Positions 37,094 to 45,617 of a stretch of DNA of 64,000 nt are shown one piece after another; positions within the stretch are counted from its first letter, which is position 1; the number at the start of each line of letters is the position of its first letter. The position numbers were made by a program, and so were the translations under genes. The DNA is from Bacillota bacterium (lineage in GTDB: Bacteria > Bacillota > Clostridia > Christensenellales > Aristaeellaceae). The stretch covers positions 41,198-105,197 of the forward strand of contig JAEZLW010000175.1 of assembly GCA_023415145.1 (NCBI GenBank). Direction: 5' to 3'. The notes under the pieces are model-generated. The model ran no database searches, had not been told where the DNA came from, and was given only the letters and a program-made list of their open reading frames with translations.

Positions 37094-38500
37094 ATGAAAC
37101 AACAGCGCATGAATTTCAGGCTTCTGGCCCTTTTGATGATGGGTATGTTTGCGCTGCTTGCTGTGTACGGCGGTTATAGCGTGATCATGTACGGGAGCCG
37201 TTGGGTTGCCCACCGCGGCAATACCAGGCAGCTCAACGACGCCGCTTTGCGAGGAGATGTACTGGACCGCAACGGCGTGATTATCGCCACCACCACCAAG
37301 GACGGCAAACGCGCCTATCAGACGGATGAACCAAGCCGTCGGGCCGTGGTGCATTTGCTGGGGGATGAAAAGAAGAATGTGGCCAATGGCGTGGAATCCT
37401 TTCAGGCCAGCTATTTGTTAGGCTTTGAAACCACTTTGGCGGAACGTCTTGTGCTGTTGCTCAGGGGCGATGAGCGCAAAGGTGACAGCCTGTCGCTTAC
37501 CGTGGACAGCCGCCTGTGCACTGCCATGATGAAATCATTTCCCTTGGGGTCCGCCGGTGCGGCTGTGGTGATGAACTATAGAACAGGCGAAGTGCTGGGC
37601 ATGGTCAGCCTGCCTACCTTTGATCCCAATGATGATGCAACAGGGTCGAAAGATGATCCGGATTCCCCTTTCTGGAACCGTGTGACCCAGGGAAAATATC
37701 CTCCCGGAAGCACATTCAAAATCGTCACCATGGCCAGCGCGCTTCAAAACCTGGCCGATATCCAGGCAAGAACGCTGTTTTGCACAGGGCAATTGCCGGT
37801 TCTCAATCAAGTAATCACCGATTTTGGCGATCAAGTGCATAACGAAAAGACACTTGCTCAGGCTTTCACGGTAAGCTGCAACAACATATTCGCCACTATC
37901 GCTTTGGAGCTTGGTGATGAGCGTCTGCGCAAGACGGCGGAGGAATTCGGCTTCAACGATAACTTTCTCTTTCGCGATCTGGTGGTGGAAAACAGCGTCT
38001 ATCCCACCACAGGGCGGGACAAGGTGCAAATCGCCTGGTCCGGGGCCGGTCAGGGGAACGTGGAAACTACGCCGCTGCACATGTGCATGGCGGCTGCGGC
38101 GGTGGCCAACGGCGGGGTGATGATGGAGCCGGGGCTGATCAAGGCTGTCGTCAACAACAGCGGTGCAACCCGCAAGGAATATACTCCCAAAGTGTACAAA
38201 AGGGCAATGCCCGAAGCGATTGCCCAAAGCATCAAATCAGCCATGCGCACTGTGACCACGTCCGGCACAGGCGTCAGCGCGCAGGTGGACGGCCTTTCGG
38301 TATGCGGAAAAACAGGCTCCGCCGAAACCATGGTCAATGGGGAATATGTGGTCCATGGCTGGTATGTGGGTTTCCTGGACGAGGGTGATCTGCCCTATGC
38401 GGTGAGCGTGATTGTGGAAAAGGGCGAAAGCGGCAGCGGTTCGGCTGCACCGATTGCAAAAAAAATATTCCAGTACTTAAAGAACAATTATAGGGAATAG
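37094..38500 (+). CDS. Class B-type penicillin-binding protein (PbpA/FtsI-like)
   Basis: 468 aa. One N-terminal membrane helix and a short N-terminal domain are followed by a transpeptidase domain with Ser206 in PGSTFK (SxxK), Ser261 in SCNN (SxN) and Lys406 in KTGS. It cross-links peptidoglycan. Start 37094 follows GGAGGGGG; a longer frame starts at 37073. The short length and pairing with an FHA protein and a SEDS protein are typical of PbpA rather than full-size FtsI. Confidence 0.93.
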   Translation: MKQQRMNFRLLALLMMGMFALLAVYGGYSVIMYGSRWVAHRGNTRQLNDAALRGDVLDRNGVIIATTTKDGKRAYQTDEPSRRAVVHLLGDEKKNVANGVESFQASYLLGFETTLAERLVLLLRGDERKGDSLSLTVDSRLCTAMMKSFPLGSAGAAVVMNYRTGEVLGMVSLPTFDPNDDATGSKDDPDSPFWNRVTQGKYPPGSTFKIVTMASALQNLADIQARTLFCTGQLPVLNQVITDFGDQVHNEKTLAQAFTVSCNNIFATIALELGDERLRKTAEEFGFNDNFLFRDLVVENSVYPTTGRDKVQIAWSGAGQGNVETTPLHMCMAAAAVANGGVMMEPGLIKAVVNNSGATRKEYTPKVYKRAMPEAIAQSIKSAMRTVTTSGTGVSAQVDGLSVCGKTGSAETMVNGEYVVHGWYVGFLDEGDLPYAVSVIVEKGESGSGSAAPIAKKIFQYLKNNYRE

Positions 38501-38518
38501 AAAAATTGGTTGCCATCA

Positions 38519-38527
38519 TGCTATAAT
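38519..38527 (+). promoter_or_regulatory. Extended -10 promoter of acyltransferase gene
   Basis: TGCTATAAT, a perfect extended -10; the -35 is weak. About 75 bp upstream of the start. Confidence 0.6.
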
Positions 38528-38602
38528 TACAGCGTCAGTATGGTTGATCAACCGGCAATGCACTTCGGCATGGGCTGGGATCAACATGATTGGGGGGATC
38601 GT

Positions 38603-39388
38603 ATGCATTTGTTTAATGCCAGCTCATTGTTTAGCAAGAATGCCATAAAGGAGATATTGAGCATTGCACATAATCCGGAAAAGTTAAGAAACAGGTTGAT
38701 CGAGGCAAAGAAAACGCTTTTAAAACTGTATAATTTCAAGTCTTTTGGTGTGCCGGAAGATTTTACGACCGCTTCTTATATCATTGCAACAAATCATTTG
38801 ACTGATTCTGATGCTCCGCTGATCATGAGTGATTATTATGAGCGCATGCATCAGGTGATGGATACTTATCCGGAGCTGTTTGTTTTTGCGAAAGAAAACT
38901 GCTTTAATGGTGTTTCCATCCCCAAAGAACTGGCTCCGGTATTGGAGATGGAAAAAGTAGTTGCAGTTGACCGAAAAAGCTTTGGCGGAGCAATGGCGGC
39001 GATGAAAGCTGCGCGAAAGTGGTTTTTTGAAGGCGTAAAACCAAAGCACTATCTGATATTTTCTCAAGGAACAATCTATGACATCAACAAAGATAAAGCA
39101 GAAGACATAGAGCCGGGAGCATTCTGGTTAGCCAGATTATTGGGCATTCCAGTCTTGCCGGCCTTTATTGAACAGGCTGTTGAAGGGGCCGAAAATCGTT
39201 TGGTATTTGAGAAACCAATTTTTGTACCAAAGGACTGCCGGGATTTGGATGAGCATAAACAGGTTTGGCTTGATAGAGTCATTGAAGCACAGAATAAGTT
39301 GGAGAAACTTACGGGAATTCCGGCAAGAAGAGCCATGCTTGATAAAGAACATCAAACCAGAAAGAGATTTACGCCATCTTTGGTGTGA
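38603..39388 (+). CDS. 1-acyl-glycerol-3-phosphate acyltransferase-like protein
   Basis: 261 aa. The acyltransferase H(x4)D motif is NHLTDSDAP (about residue 62), and FSQGTIYD replaces the usual FPEGTR. Family enzymes add an acyl chain to lysophosphatidic acid at the membrane. The gene is noticeably richer in A+T than its neighbours, suggesting later acquisition. ATG 38603 follows GGGGGGA; an upstream in-frame ATG at 38510 overlaps the promoter. Confidence 0.78.
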   Translation: MHLFNASSLFSKNAIKEILSIAHNPEKLRNRLIEAKKTLLKLYNFKSFGVPEDFTTASYIIATNHLTDSDAPLIMSDYYERMHQVMDTYPELFVFAKENCFNGVSIPKELAPVLEMEKVVAVDRKSFGGAMAAMKAARKWFFEGVKPKHYLIFSQGTIYDINKDKAEDIEPGAFWLARLLGIPVLPAFIEQAVEGAENRLVFEKPIFVPKDCRDLDEHKQVWLDRVIEAQNKLEKLTGIPARRAMLDKEHQTRKRFTPSLV

Positions 39389-39415
39389 CATCAAACATGA
39401 GGAATCCATTATCTG

Positions 39416-39441
39416 AGAGAGGCGCAGATGCCTCTCTTTTG
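39416..39441 (+). terminator. Terminator of acyltransferase gene
   Basis: AGAGAGGC-GCAGAT-GCCTCTCT followed by TTTTG. Confidence 0.9.
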
Positions 39442-39513
39442 CTTTCTATCGAACGTCTCCATGCTAAGCCCAACTGTTGTCATCAAGGTTGAGCACCTTC
39501 TGACAAATCAAGG

Positions 39514-39810
39514 TCACGCTTCGTTTCTTGGGTCGCGGCTTTTTTGTCTGGGTGCGAGAGGGTTGATGTATTCAATCTCCATCCGGTCAAAGCCGATGGT
39601 TTCCATAAAGTGCTCCTGGGTAAAGCGCGTTTGGCCGAACTCCTCCCATTCCCGCTGGTTTTTTGCCAGCCACAGCGGGCGGGACAAATCCAATTCCTTT
39701 AGCGCTTCCTGCATAGCTTCCGTGGGGTCATCCCTTGTGCAGGGGGCGGTTGCTTGCTTGATGATGCGGTGTCCCTTGATGATTCTAACCCACAGGCTGG
39801 ATGAGTGCAA
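39514..39810 (-). CDS. Small conserved-looking hypothetical protein
   Basis: 98 aa from TTG 39810. That start is chosen because AAGGAGG lies 7 bp upstream and the promoter's predicted transcript begins near 39834, which would leave an ATG at 39834 without a leader. The protein has a basic N-terminus (WVRIIKGHRIIK) and an amphipathic middle (TEAMQEALKELDLSRPLWLAKNQREWEEF). I do not recognise it, though it looks like a real soluble protein. No membrane segment is present. Confidence 0.7.
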   Translation of the reverse strand: MHSSSLWVRIIKGHRIIKQATAPCTRDDPTEAMQEALKELDLSRPLWLAKNQREWEEFGQTRFTQEHFMETIGFDRMEIEYINPLAPRQKSRDPRNEA

Positions 39811-39840
39811 AAGCGTATCCTCCTTGGCATTCATGATACC

Positions 39841-39869
39841 ATTATGGGCCAAGCTTTATAAAAACGCAA
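39841..39869 (-). promoter_or_regulatory. Promoter of small hypothetical gene
   Basis: On the minus strand the -35 is TTGCGT, the spacer is 17 bp and the -10 is CATAAT. Confidence 0.6.
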
Positions 39870-39901
39870 CAGGGGATTCGGTTGTGAAAACTCGGGAGGT
39901 T

Positions 39902-40218
39902 TGGAGGGCCGCATTCCATCTGGCTCAATCGTCGCCGTTGTGCACTGTCGCTTCCACGGCTCGTTTCGCCAGCCTCCTTCGCTTTGCTTCATCCGCCACA
40001 GGCGGCGCTCAGCTACGGAGCCCTCCATATGCAATCATATGAACCGACTTTGCCGGTTCATATGGATTTCCCCAAAGGGCGAGCTTGCCCGCCTGACGGG
40101 AAATCGTTTCCTGTAGCCGGATTTCGCCCGGTATTTTCATGAGAAAATTCAGAAATCCGGTAAAGATTCCTTGGGAGTCGCAAGCGACTCCCAAGGAAAA
40201 CGCAATATGCTGTATTGC
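39902..40218. repeat. Intergenic array of consecutive perfect hairpins
   Basis: No gene is seen in this roughly 470-bp gap. An 8-bp inverted pair (TGGAGGGC 39902-39909 / GCCCTCCA 40020-40027) borders the left part. Then follow five back-to-back stem-loops: 40036-40064 (11-bp arms), 40065-40105 (8-bp outer and 4-bp inner stem), 40117-40160 (9-bp outer, 6-bp inner), 40167-40198 (15-bp arms, 2-nt loop) and 40202-40218 (6-bp arms). It sits between divergent promoters. Confidence 0.65.
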
Positions 40219-40243
40219 CATCCCCTGCAAACCGCGATATAAT
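40215..40243 (+). promoter_or_regulatory. Promoter of WalJ-like gene
   Basis: The -35 is TTGCCA, the spacer is 17 bp and the -10 is TATAAT. The last hairpin of the array ends within the -35. Confidence 0.75.
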
Positions 40244-40281
40244 GAAAAACACATTGCTTTTTTTCGGGAGGGATACGCCGG

Positions 40282-41115
40282 ATGGAAATGACCTTCTGCC
40301 CCCTTTTCAGCGGGTCCAGCGGCAATGCGCTGTACGTGGCCACAGATAGGACACGTTTGCTTGTGGATGCCGGCCTGCCCGGGAAAGCGGTGGTGGATGC
40401 GCTTTGTCAAATAGGCGTTCATCCCGCAAGCCTGTCGGCCATACTGATCACCCACGAGCACACGGACCATGTTCGCGGCGCGGGGATATTAAGCCGCAAG
40501 TTTGATCTGCCCATATACGCCACGCCCGGCACCTGGTATGCCATGGAGCGGGCCATCGGCCCCATCAGCCAGCGCAACCGCCGGGAGTTTTATCCGGATA
40601 CGGATTTTTATGTGGATGAAATCGGCGTCACACCTTTTTTGATCTCTCACGACGCGGCGGAGCCTGTGGGCTACAGGCTCCGTCACAGCACCTTCAGCGT
40701 AGCCACCGCCACAGATATGGGGGTCATCCGCAAGAATGTGCTGGAACAGCTTGCCGGGGTGGACCTGTTGCTCCTGGAGAGCAATCATGATCCGGAGATG
40801 CTGCGCCAGAACGTACATTATACCCAGGCGCTGAAAAAGCGCATCCTGGGCAACAAGGGGCATTTGAGCAACGACGCCTGTGCCGAGGCGGTGCTGAATC
40901 TTGTTCAGACAGGCGTGAGCCATGTGGTGCTGGGACATCTGAGCAAAGAAAACAATCTGCCGGAGTTGGCGTACAATACCACCTGCCGTGCGCTGTCAGA
41001 CGCGGGTTTTGTTTGCGGCCAGGATGTGACCGTGGACATGGCCTGGCGGGACCGGGTAGGCAATGTATACGTTATCCGTGATGGCCGGATGGAAAAGGCG
41101 CAGCGCTGCGTGTAA
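40282..41115 (+). CDS. Metallo-beta-lactamase-fold hydrolase (WalJ/YycJ-like)
   Basis: 277 aa. Metal-binding HxHxDH is THEHTDHVRG near residue 60, with later His and Asp ligands (ATDMGV, LGHLS). The start MTFCPLFSGSSGNALYVAT is typical of YycJ/WalJ-type exonuclease-like proteins. Its role in Gram-positive bacteria is linked to DNA or envelope homeostasis. Start 40282 follows GGGAGGGA. It ends 16 bp before the CPBP gene. Confidence 0.88.
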   Translation: MEMTFCPLFSGSSGNALYVATDRTRLLVDAGLPGKAVVDALCQIGVHPASLSAILITHEHTDHVRGAGILSRKFDLPIYATPGTWYAMERAIGPISQRNRREFYPDTDFYVDEIGVTPFLISHDAAEPVGYRLRHSTFSVATATDMGVIRKNVLEQLAGVDLLLLESNHDPEMLRQNVHYTQALKKRILGNKGHLSNDACAEAVLNLVQTGVSHVVLGHLSKENNLPELAYNTTCRALSDAGFVCGQDVTVDMAWRDRVGNVYVIRDGRMEKAQRCV

Positions 41116-41131
41116 GCAAGGGGGAAACAGG

Positions 41132-42106
41132 TTGTCCAGACTGGAGAAGACCATCGGCGCGCGCAGCGTGCTTCTGCTACTGATCATTACTATGTTGCTG
41201 AGGATCGTTTTTACGTTCGGCGTCAATTGGCTGATGGATAGACAAGCCCTGAACCAGACAGAAAGCTATTATGCTTTTACAATGCTTCAGGAGTTCCTCA
41301 TGTTTGGAGTCCCTGTATTTATTTTTGTATACATGTTCCGTCCGCGGTATATGCCGGTTTTGAAGTCGCAACTAGTCTATCCTCCCCTTGGTGCTGCCAT
41401 TCGTACTGTACTGGCAGCCATCATCGGGGCATGGGCATTACAACTGTATATTTCTTTATGGTCGTTGCTGTTGGAAGCGCTGAAAGTTCAGCTTTGGCTG
41501 CCCGATGTGCCGCTGCCATCAAACGGTGCGCAGATCATACTGGCGGTTGCGGCTGTGGGAATCACACCCGCCATATTGGAAGAGCTTCTCTTCCGAGGCG
41601 TTTTGCTGGAAGGACTGAAACGGGAGCTTAATCAAAAGGCAGCGATTTGGCTGACTGCGCTTTTGTTTGCGTTCATGCATGGTTCCCTTGCCGGGCTGCC
41701 TGCCCATATCGCACTTGGGCTTGTCATCACCCTTTTGGCGATTCGACAGAATAATCTTCAACTGCCCATGATATACCATTTTTCCCACAACGCCGCTTCT
41801 TTGATCATTGGCCTGTATTTTAGCAAAGTGATGGAGGGCGTGGATATTGAAGCCCAGGCACAAGCGGTGCAGGGTGCCAACATGATACCGGCGGTGCTCA
41901 GCGTGTTTTCCATGGCACTGATGGCTACCTTTGCGTTCTGGCTGCTGATCCGCCCGCTGCTGGCATCATCCAATATGCAGAAGGCTGTATCTGCTCCCGC
42001 CGAAATTTCGGTGCCGCACCGCAATCGAAGGGCGGTGATCCTCCTGACGGTACTTTTGTTTTTCCTGATGCTCCCCTGGTATGTGTTGAATTTTTTCCCG
42101 CTATAA
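41132..42106 (+). CDS. CPBP-family intramembrane protease
   Basis: 324 aa, about eight membrane helices. The three motifs are EELLFRG (motif 1), FAFMHG (motif 2) and FSHNAAS (motif 3), as in CAAX-protease/bacteriocin-processing (ABI) enzymes. TTG 41132 is taken as start, with AAGGGGG 7 bp upstream; an earlier ATG at 41063 would overlap the WalJ-like gene. Substrate unknown. Confidence 0.87.
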   Translation: MSRLEKTIGARSVLLLLIITMLLRIVFTFGVNWLMDRQALNQTESYYAFTMLQEFLMFGVPVFIFVYMFRPRYMPVLKSQLVYPPLGAAIRTVLAAIIGAWALQLYISLWSLLLEALKVQLWLPDVPLPSNGAQIILAVAAVGITPAILEELLFRGVLLEGLKRELNQKAAIWLTALLFAFMHGSLAGLPAHIALGLVITLLAIRQNNLQLPMIYHFSHNAASLIIGLYFSKVMEGVDIEAQAQAVQGANMIPAVLSVFSMALMATFAFWLLIRPLLASSNMQKAVSAPAEISVPHRNRRAVILLTVLLFFLMLPWYVLNFFPL

Positions 42107-42133
42107 ACTCCTGTGAAACTACATAAGGCGGGA

Positions 42134-42182
42134 TACCAAAAGGATTTATCCCTTTGGTGAGGTTTTGGGGCAGCACCCCCAA
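42134..42182. other. Two hairpins upstream of rlmH
   Basis: A 10-bp stem with one mismatch (42136-42157) and a 6-bp TTGGGG/CCCCAA stem (42165-42182) lie between the CPBP gene and rlmH. They lack T-runs, so they are not clear terminators. Confidence 0.45.
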
Positions 42183-42194
42183 GTTAGAGGTTGT

Positions 42195-42674
42195 ATGCAA
42201 GCGGCGATTCTTTGTCTGGGAAAACTGAGGGAGAAACACTGGCGGCAGGCGGCGGATGAATATCTGAAAAGGCTTTCACGCTATGGCCGCGTGGAGGAAG
42301 TTGAGCTTGCTGACGAACCGGAACCTGCGGAGGATAGCGATGCGCTTGCCAAACAGGTGATGGACAGGGAGGCTGCACGGTTGTTGGCGCGGTTGAAGCC
42401 GGGTGATTACGTGATCGCGCTGTGCTTAGGCGGCAAGCAGTGGGACAGCGTGGATTTTGCGAAGCATCTGCAGGAACTGCCGCATAGGGGATACCAGCGC
42501 ATCGTATTCATGATCGGCGGTTCGCTGGGGCTGGGGGAAGCCGCTCTTTGCCGCGCGGATGAAAAGCTGGCGCTGTCGAAAATGACCTTTCCCCATCAAC
42601 TGGCGCGGGTGCTTTTGCTGGAGCAGATCTACAGGGCTGCGAAGATCAGCGCGGGAGAACGATACCATAAATAG
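42195..42674 (+). CDS. rlmH: 23S rRNA (pseudouridine1915-N3)-methyltransferase
   Basis: 159 aa, exactly the family length. It has the SPOUT knot motifs FMIGGSLGLGEA and LSKMTFPHQLARVLLLEQIYRA, and ends in the usual YHK. It methylates pseudouridine 1915 in 23S rRNA. ATG 42195 is chosen for family length; the ribosome site is weak. Confidence 0.95.
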   Translation: MQAAILCLGKLREKHWRQAADEYLKRLSRYGRVEEVELADEPEPAEDSDALAKQVMDREAARLLARLKPGDYVIALCLGGKQWDSVDFAKHLQELPHRGYQRIVFMIGGSLGLGEAALCRADEKLALSKMTFPHQLARVLLLEQIYRAAKISAGERYHK

Positions 42675-42676
42675 TG

Positions 42677-42706
42677 TGGACGGAATAAGAATCCCGTCCA
42701 TGTTTC
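42677..42706 (+). terminator. Probable terminator of rlmH
   Basis: TGGACGG / CCGTCCA stem with further inner pairing, followed by TGTTT. Confidence 0.6.
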
Positions 42707-42844
42707 ATATATGGAATCCTGATATTATATATATATCAGCGCTATTGGCAGGAAAACCGCGAAGTGTGGGGAAATAGGGTAGGAGATATTTCTGCTGCTT
42801 ATTACATGGCGCTATGCCAAGACACAAAGAATCTTGAGGGAGTG

Positions 42845-44512
42845 ATGAGGTTGTACAATCTGCTGATCGGGGGTGCCGCCGGACAGGGTATAGACACCAT
42901 GGCGGCCATTTTGGAAAAGATTCTGAAGAGAGCCGGGTATAGTGTTTTTACCATGCGCGACTTTATGTCCCGCATCCGGGGCGGGCATAACTTTTGTACC
43001 ATCCGTTTCGGCAAGGAGACCGTGCGCGGCCATAATGGCCGGTTTGACGGGATCATTGCCATGAACCGGGAGACGGTGGAACTGCATCAGGATGAGCTTT
43101 TGGAAAACGGGTTTATCCTCTGCGATGAAAAGCTGGGTGTTGACGATCCCCGGTCCATCGCGCTGAATATGGACGACCGGGCCAAAGCGCTTGGCAATCT
43201 CCGTGTGGCGGGGAGCATTGCTGTGGGCGCAGTATTGAAGCTGTTTGGCGAAAACCTTGAGAAGGTGGAGGACGTATTCAAAGAAGCCGTACATGCCCAA
43301 TACCTGGAGGTCAACGTAAAAGCGGTTCAGGAAGGGTACGGGCTTACGGAAAAACGGTTCAGCCACATAGGCGGGTCCTTTGGCGATGATTTGCTGATCA
43401 GCGGCAATAAAGCGCTGGCGTTGGGCGCGCTGGCAGCAGGGCTCAAATTCTATTCTGCCTATCCCATGTCGCCTTCCACCTCTATCATGGAATATTTGGC
43501 GGGAAAGAGCCGGGAGGCTAAAGTGGTGGTTGAGCAGGCGGAGGATGAGATTGCCGGCATCAACATGGCCATCGGCGCTTCCTTTGCCGGAGCGCGTGCC
43601 ATGACAGGCACATCTGGTGGCGGCTTTTCTTTGAAGGTGGAAGCGCTGGGCCTGTCTGGCATGGCTGAAATCCCGCTGGTGGTGGCTAACGTGCAGCGTC
43701 CCGGCCCCGTGACGGGCCTTCCCACCCGAACGGAGCAAAGCGATTTGAAGTTTGTCATTTCCGCCTCCCAGGGCGAGTTCCCCCGTATGGTCATTGCCCT
43801 TCGGGACCAGGAGGACGCGTTTTATCAAACCGCCCGCGCCTTTGACATAGCGGAGCGGTACCAAATTCCCGTGATCATTTTAAGTGACCAGTACCTGGGC
43901 GATGCCACTGCCACGGTAAAGCCTTTCGACTTGTCAAAAGTAAAGGTGGCATCCCCCTTAAGGGAATGGAATGAAGAAGAATACCTGCGCTTCCGCTTTA
44001 CGGAAAATGGCATTTCCCCACGGCTGGTACCGGGCAAGGTGAAGGTGTTCGTTTCCGCCGACAGCGATGAGCATGACGAGCATGGCACCATCACCGAATC
44101 GGCCGAGATGCGCAATCGAATGATGGAAAAGCGCATGGGCAAAATTGCACTGCTGAAGCAAGAACTGATGGAGCCGGATTTCATCGGCCCGGAACAATTT
44201 GACACGCTGCTTTTAGGCTGGGGATCATTAAAAGGGCCGCTGTTTGAGGCGGTGGAGCAACTAAACAAGGAATCCGGCGAAAAGTATGCAGCACTGGTTT
44301 TCGGGGATGTTTATCCCTTACCGGAAAGGCTGCTTCGGGAAAAAGCGCAAAAGGCAAAGCGGATTGTGAACGTGGAGCAGAACTACACGGGGCAGCTTGC
44401 CCAGCTCGTACGGGAAGCCACAGGCATATCCTGCGATGGTTCCGTGCTCAAGTATGACGGACGTCAATTGTCTGGCGAGGAGATTTCCTTGCGCGTAAAG
44501 GGGGAAGCGTAA
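42845..44512 (+). CDS. korA: 2-oxoacid:acceptor oxidoreductase, fused gamma-alpha subunit
   Basis: 555 aa. The N-terminal gamma domain (about 1-185, GGAAGQGIDTMAAIL.., FMSRIRGGHNF) is fused to the alpha pyruvate-ferredoxin-type domain (YPMSPSTSIMEYL, GRP..GLPTRTEQSDL). With the next gene it oxidises a 2-oxoacid such as 2-oxoglutarate and reduces ferredoxin. The start (GTG 42842, ATG 42845 or TTG 42851) is uncertain; ATG 42845 is taken. No separate ferredoxin subunit is encoded here. Confidence 0.9.
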   Translation: MRLYNLLIGGAAGQGIDTMAAILEKILKRAGYSVFTMRDFMSRIRGGHNFCTIRFGKETVRGHNGRFDGIIAMNRETVELHQDELLENGFILCDEKLGVDDPRSIALNMDDRAKALGNLRVAGSIAVGAVLKLFGENLEKVEDVFKEAVHAQYLEVNVKAVQEGYGLTEKRFSHIGGSFGDDLLISGNKALALGALAAGLKFYSAYPMSPSTSIMEYLAGKSREAKVVVEQAEDEIAGINMAIGASFAGARAMTGTSGGGFSLKVEALGLSGMAEIPLVVANVQRPGPVTGLPTRTEQSDLKFVISASQGEFPRMVIALRDQEDAFYQTARAFDIAERYQIPVIILSDQYLGDATATVKPFDLSKVKVASPLREWNEEEYLRFRFTENGISPRLVPGKVKVFVSADSDEHDEHGTITESAEMRNRMMEKRMGKIALLKQELMEPDFIGPEQFDTLLLGWGSLKGPLFEAVEQLNKESGEKYAALVFGDVYPLPERLLREKAQKAKRIVNVEQNYTGQLAQLVREATGISCDGSVLKYDGRQLSGEEISLRVKGEA

Positions 44513-44514
44513 TT

Positions 44515-45366
44515 ATGGATGAAAAGAAATTTGCCACGCATGAGACTGCCTGGTGCCCCGGCTGCGGCAATTTCAGCATACTCAACTGCCTGAAAACCGC
44601 ATTGGAAGAGCTAGGCCGAGACCCGCATGAGGTTTTGATGGTGGCCGGCATCGGCCAGGCGGCCAAGACACCCCAGTACATCAGCGCCAATTTCTTCTGC
44701 GGCCTGCATGGCCGGGCTCTTCCGGCGGCGGTGGCGGCTAAGATCGCCAACGAAGACCTGACCGTGATCGTGAACACCGGCGACGGCGACTCCTACGGTG
44801 AGGGCGGGAACCACTTTTTGCACAACATGCGCAGGAATGTGGACATTACCCATTTTGTGCATGACAATCAAATCTACGGCCTGACCAAGGGCCAGGCGTC
44901 CCCTACGACAATTGAGGGAATGGTTACCCCAGTTCAGGCGGAGGGCAGTGCAAATACCCCGCTCAATCCCGTGCTGCTGGCCATTGCCGCGGGGGCGGGC
45001 TTTGTGGGCCGGGGCTTCAGCGGCCAGCCCAAGCATCTCATAGCGCTGATGAAGGAGGCCATAACGTATCCCGGTTATGCCCTGGTGGATATCTTTCAGC
45101 CCTGCGTGAGCTTCAACAAATTGAACACCTTCCAATGGTATCAGCAGCATACGTACATTCTTAACGATGATTATAATCCCGCCGATAAATTGAAGGCCAT
45201 GGAAAAGGCCATGGAATTCTACGACAGGATTCCCCTGGGTGTTATTTATCGGGAAGAACGGCCCACCTTCCACCGCAAGCATTCCGTGTTGAAGGACGGT
45301 GTGCCGCTGATCGACAAGGAAACCGACAGGGCCGTGGTGGAAAAGCTCATCAGTGAAGCGATTTGA
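44515..45366 (+). CDS. korB: 2-oxoacid:acceptor oxidoreductase, beta (TPP-binding) subunit
   Basis: 283 aa. N-terminal WCPGCGNF carries the [4Fe-4S]-type cysteines, and TGDGDSYGEGGNHFLHNMRRN is the TPP-binding loop. It starts 2 bp after korA. Whether the substrate is 2-oxoglutarate or another 2-oxoacid cannot be read from sequence. Confidence 0.92.
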   Translation: MDEKKFATHETAWCPGCGNFSILNCLKTALEELGRDPHEVLMVAGIGQAAKTPQYISANFFCGLHGRALPAAVAAKIANEDLTVIVNTGDGDSYGEGGNHFLHNMRRNVDITHFVHDNQIYGLTKGQASPTTIEGMVTPVQAEGSANTPLNPVLLAIAAGAGFVGRGFSGQPKHLIALMKEAITYPGYALVDIFQPCVSFNKLNTFQWYQQHTYILNDDYNPADKLKAMEKAMEFYDRIPLGVIYREERPTFHRKHSVLKDGVPLIDKETDRAVVEKLISEAI

Positions 45367-45407
45367 TTATGAACGAAGGAGGAGGGCTGTTGCATTAATC
45401 GTGTTTT

Positions 45408-45524
45408 TGCATGATTATTCATAGAGATGGCATCCGAAGGTTCCAAAGGGCGACCGGAAAGCCCTTTGGTCGCGTCCACAGACGCGAAATCTATCTCTTT
45501 GAATTATATCTTGCAAATCATGCA
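45408..45524. other. Nested-stem structured element (ncRNA or mobile repeat)
   Basis: In the 250-bp gap between korB and the AraC/GyrI gene there are four perfect stems. The outer TGCATGATT (45408-45416)/AATCATGCA (45516-45524) encloses AGAGAT (45423-45428)/ATCTCT (45493-45498). That stem encloses CCAAAGGGC-N9-GCCCTTTGG (45443-45469) and TCGCGTC-CACA-GACGCGA (45470-45487). The layout is a three-way junction. The 11-mer CCAAAGGGCGA also occurs in a hairpin at 40072. Confidence 0.6.
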
Positions 45525-45617
45525 TTTAATGCATCAGATCCCTCCCTTTTTGGTGCATGAAAAGAGAGGACATCGGTTTTTCTTCCTGCTATGCTTTGTT
45601 GGACGGGAGGTGATGTG

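Noticed and set aside
39831..40034. Minus-strand frame of 67 codons in the hairpin region
   Set aside because: It is rich in Arg/Trp/Glu repeats that come from the palindromic sequence, with no ribosome site.
45367..45617. Known riboswitch class (fluoride, c-di-GMP, glycine, ZTP)
   Set aside because: None of the consensus cores I know matches the nested-stem element; it is reported as unassigned.
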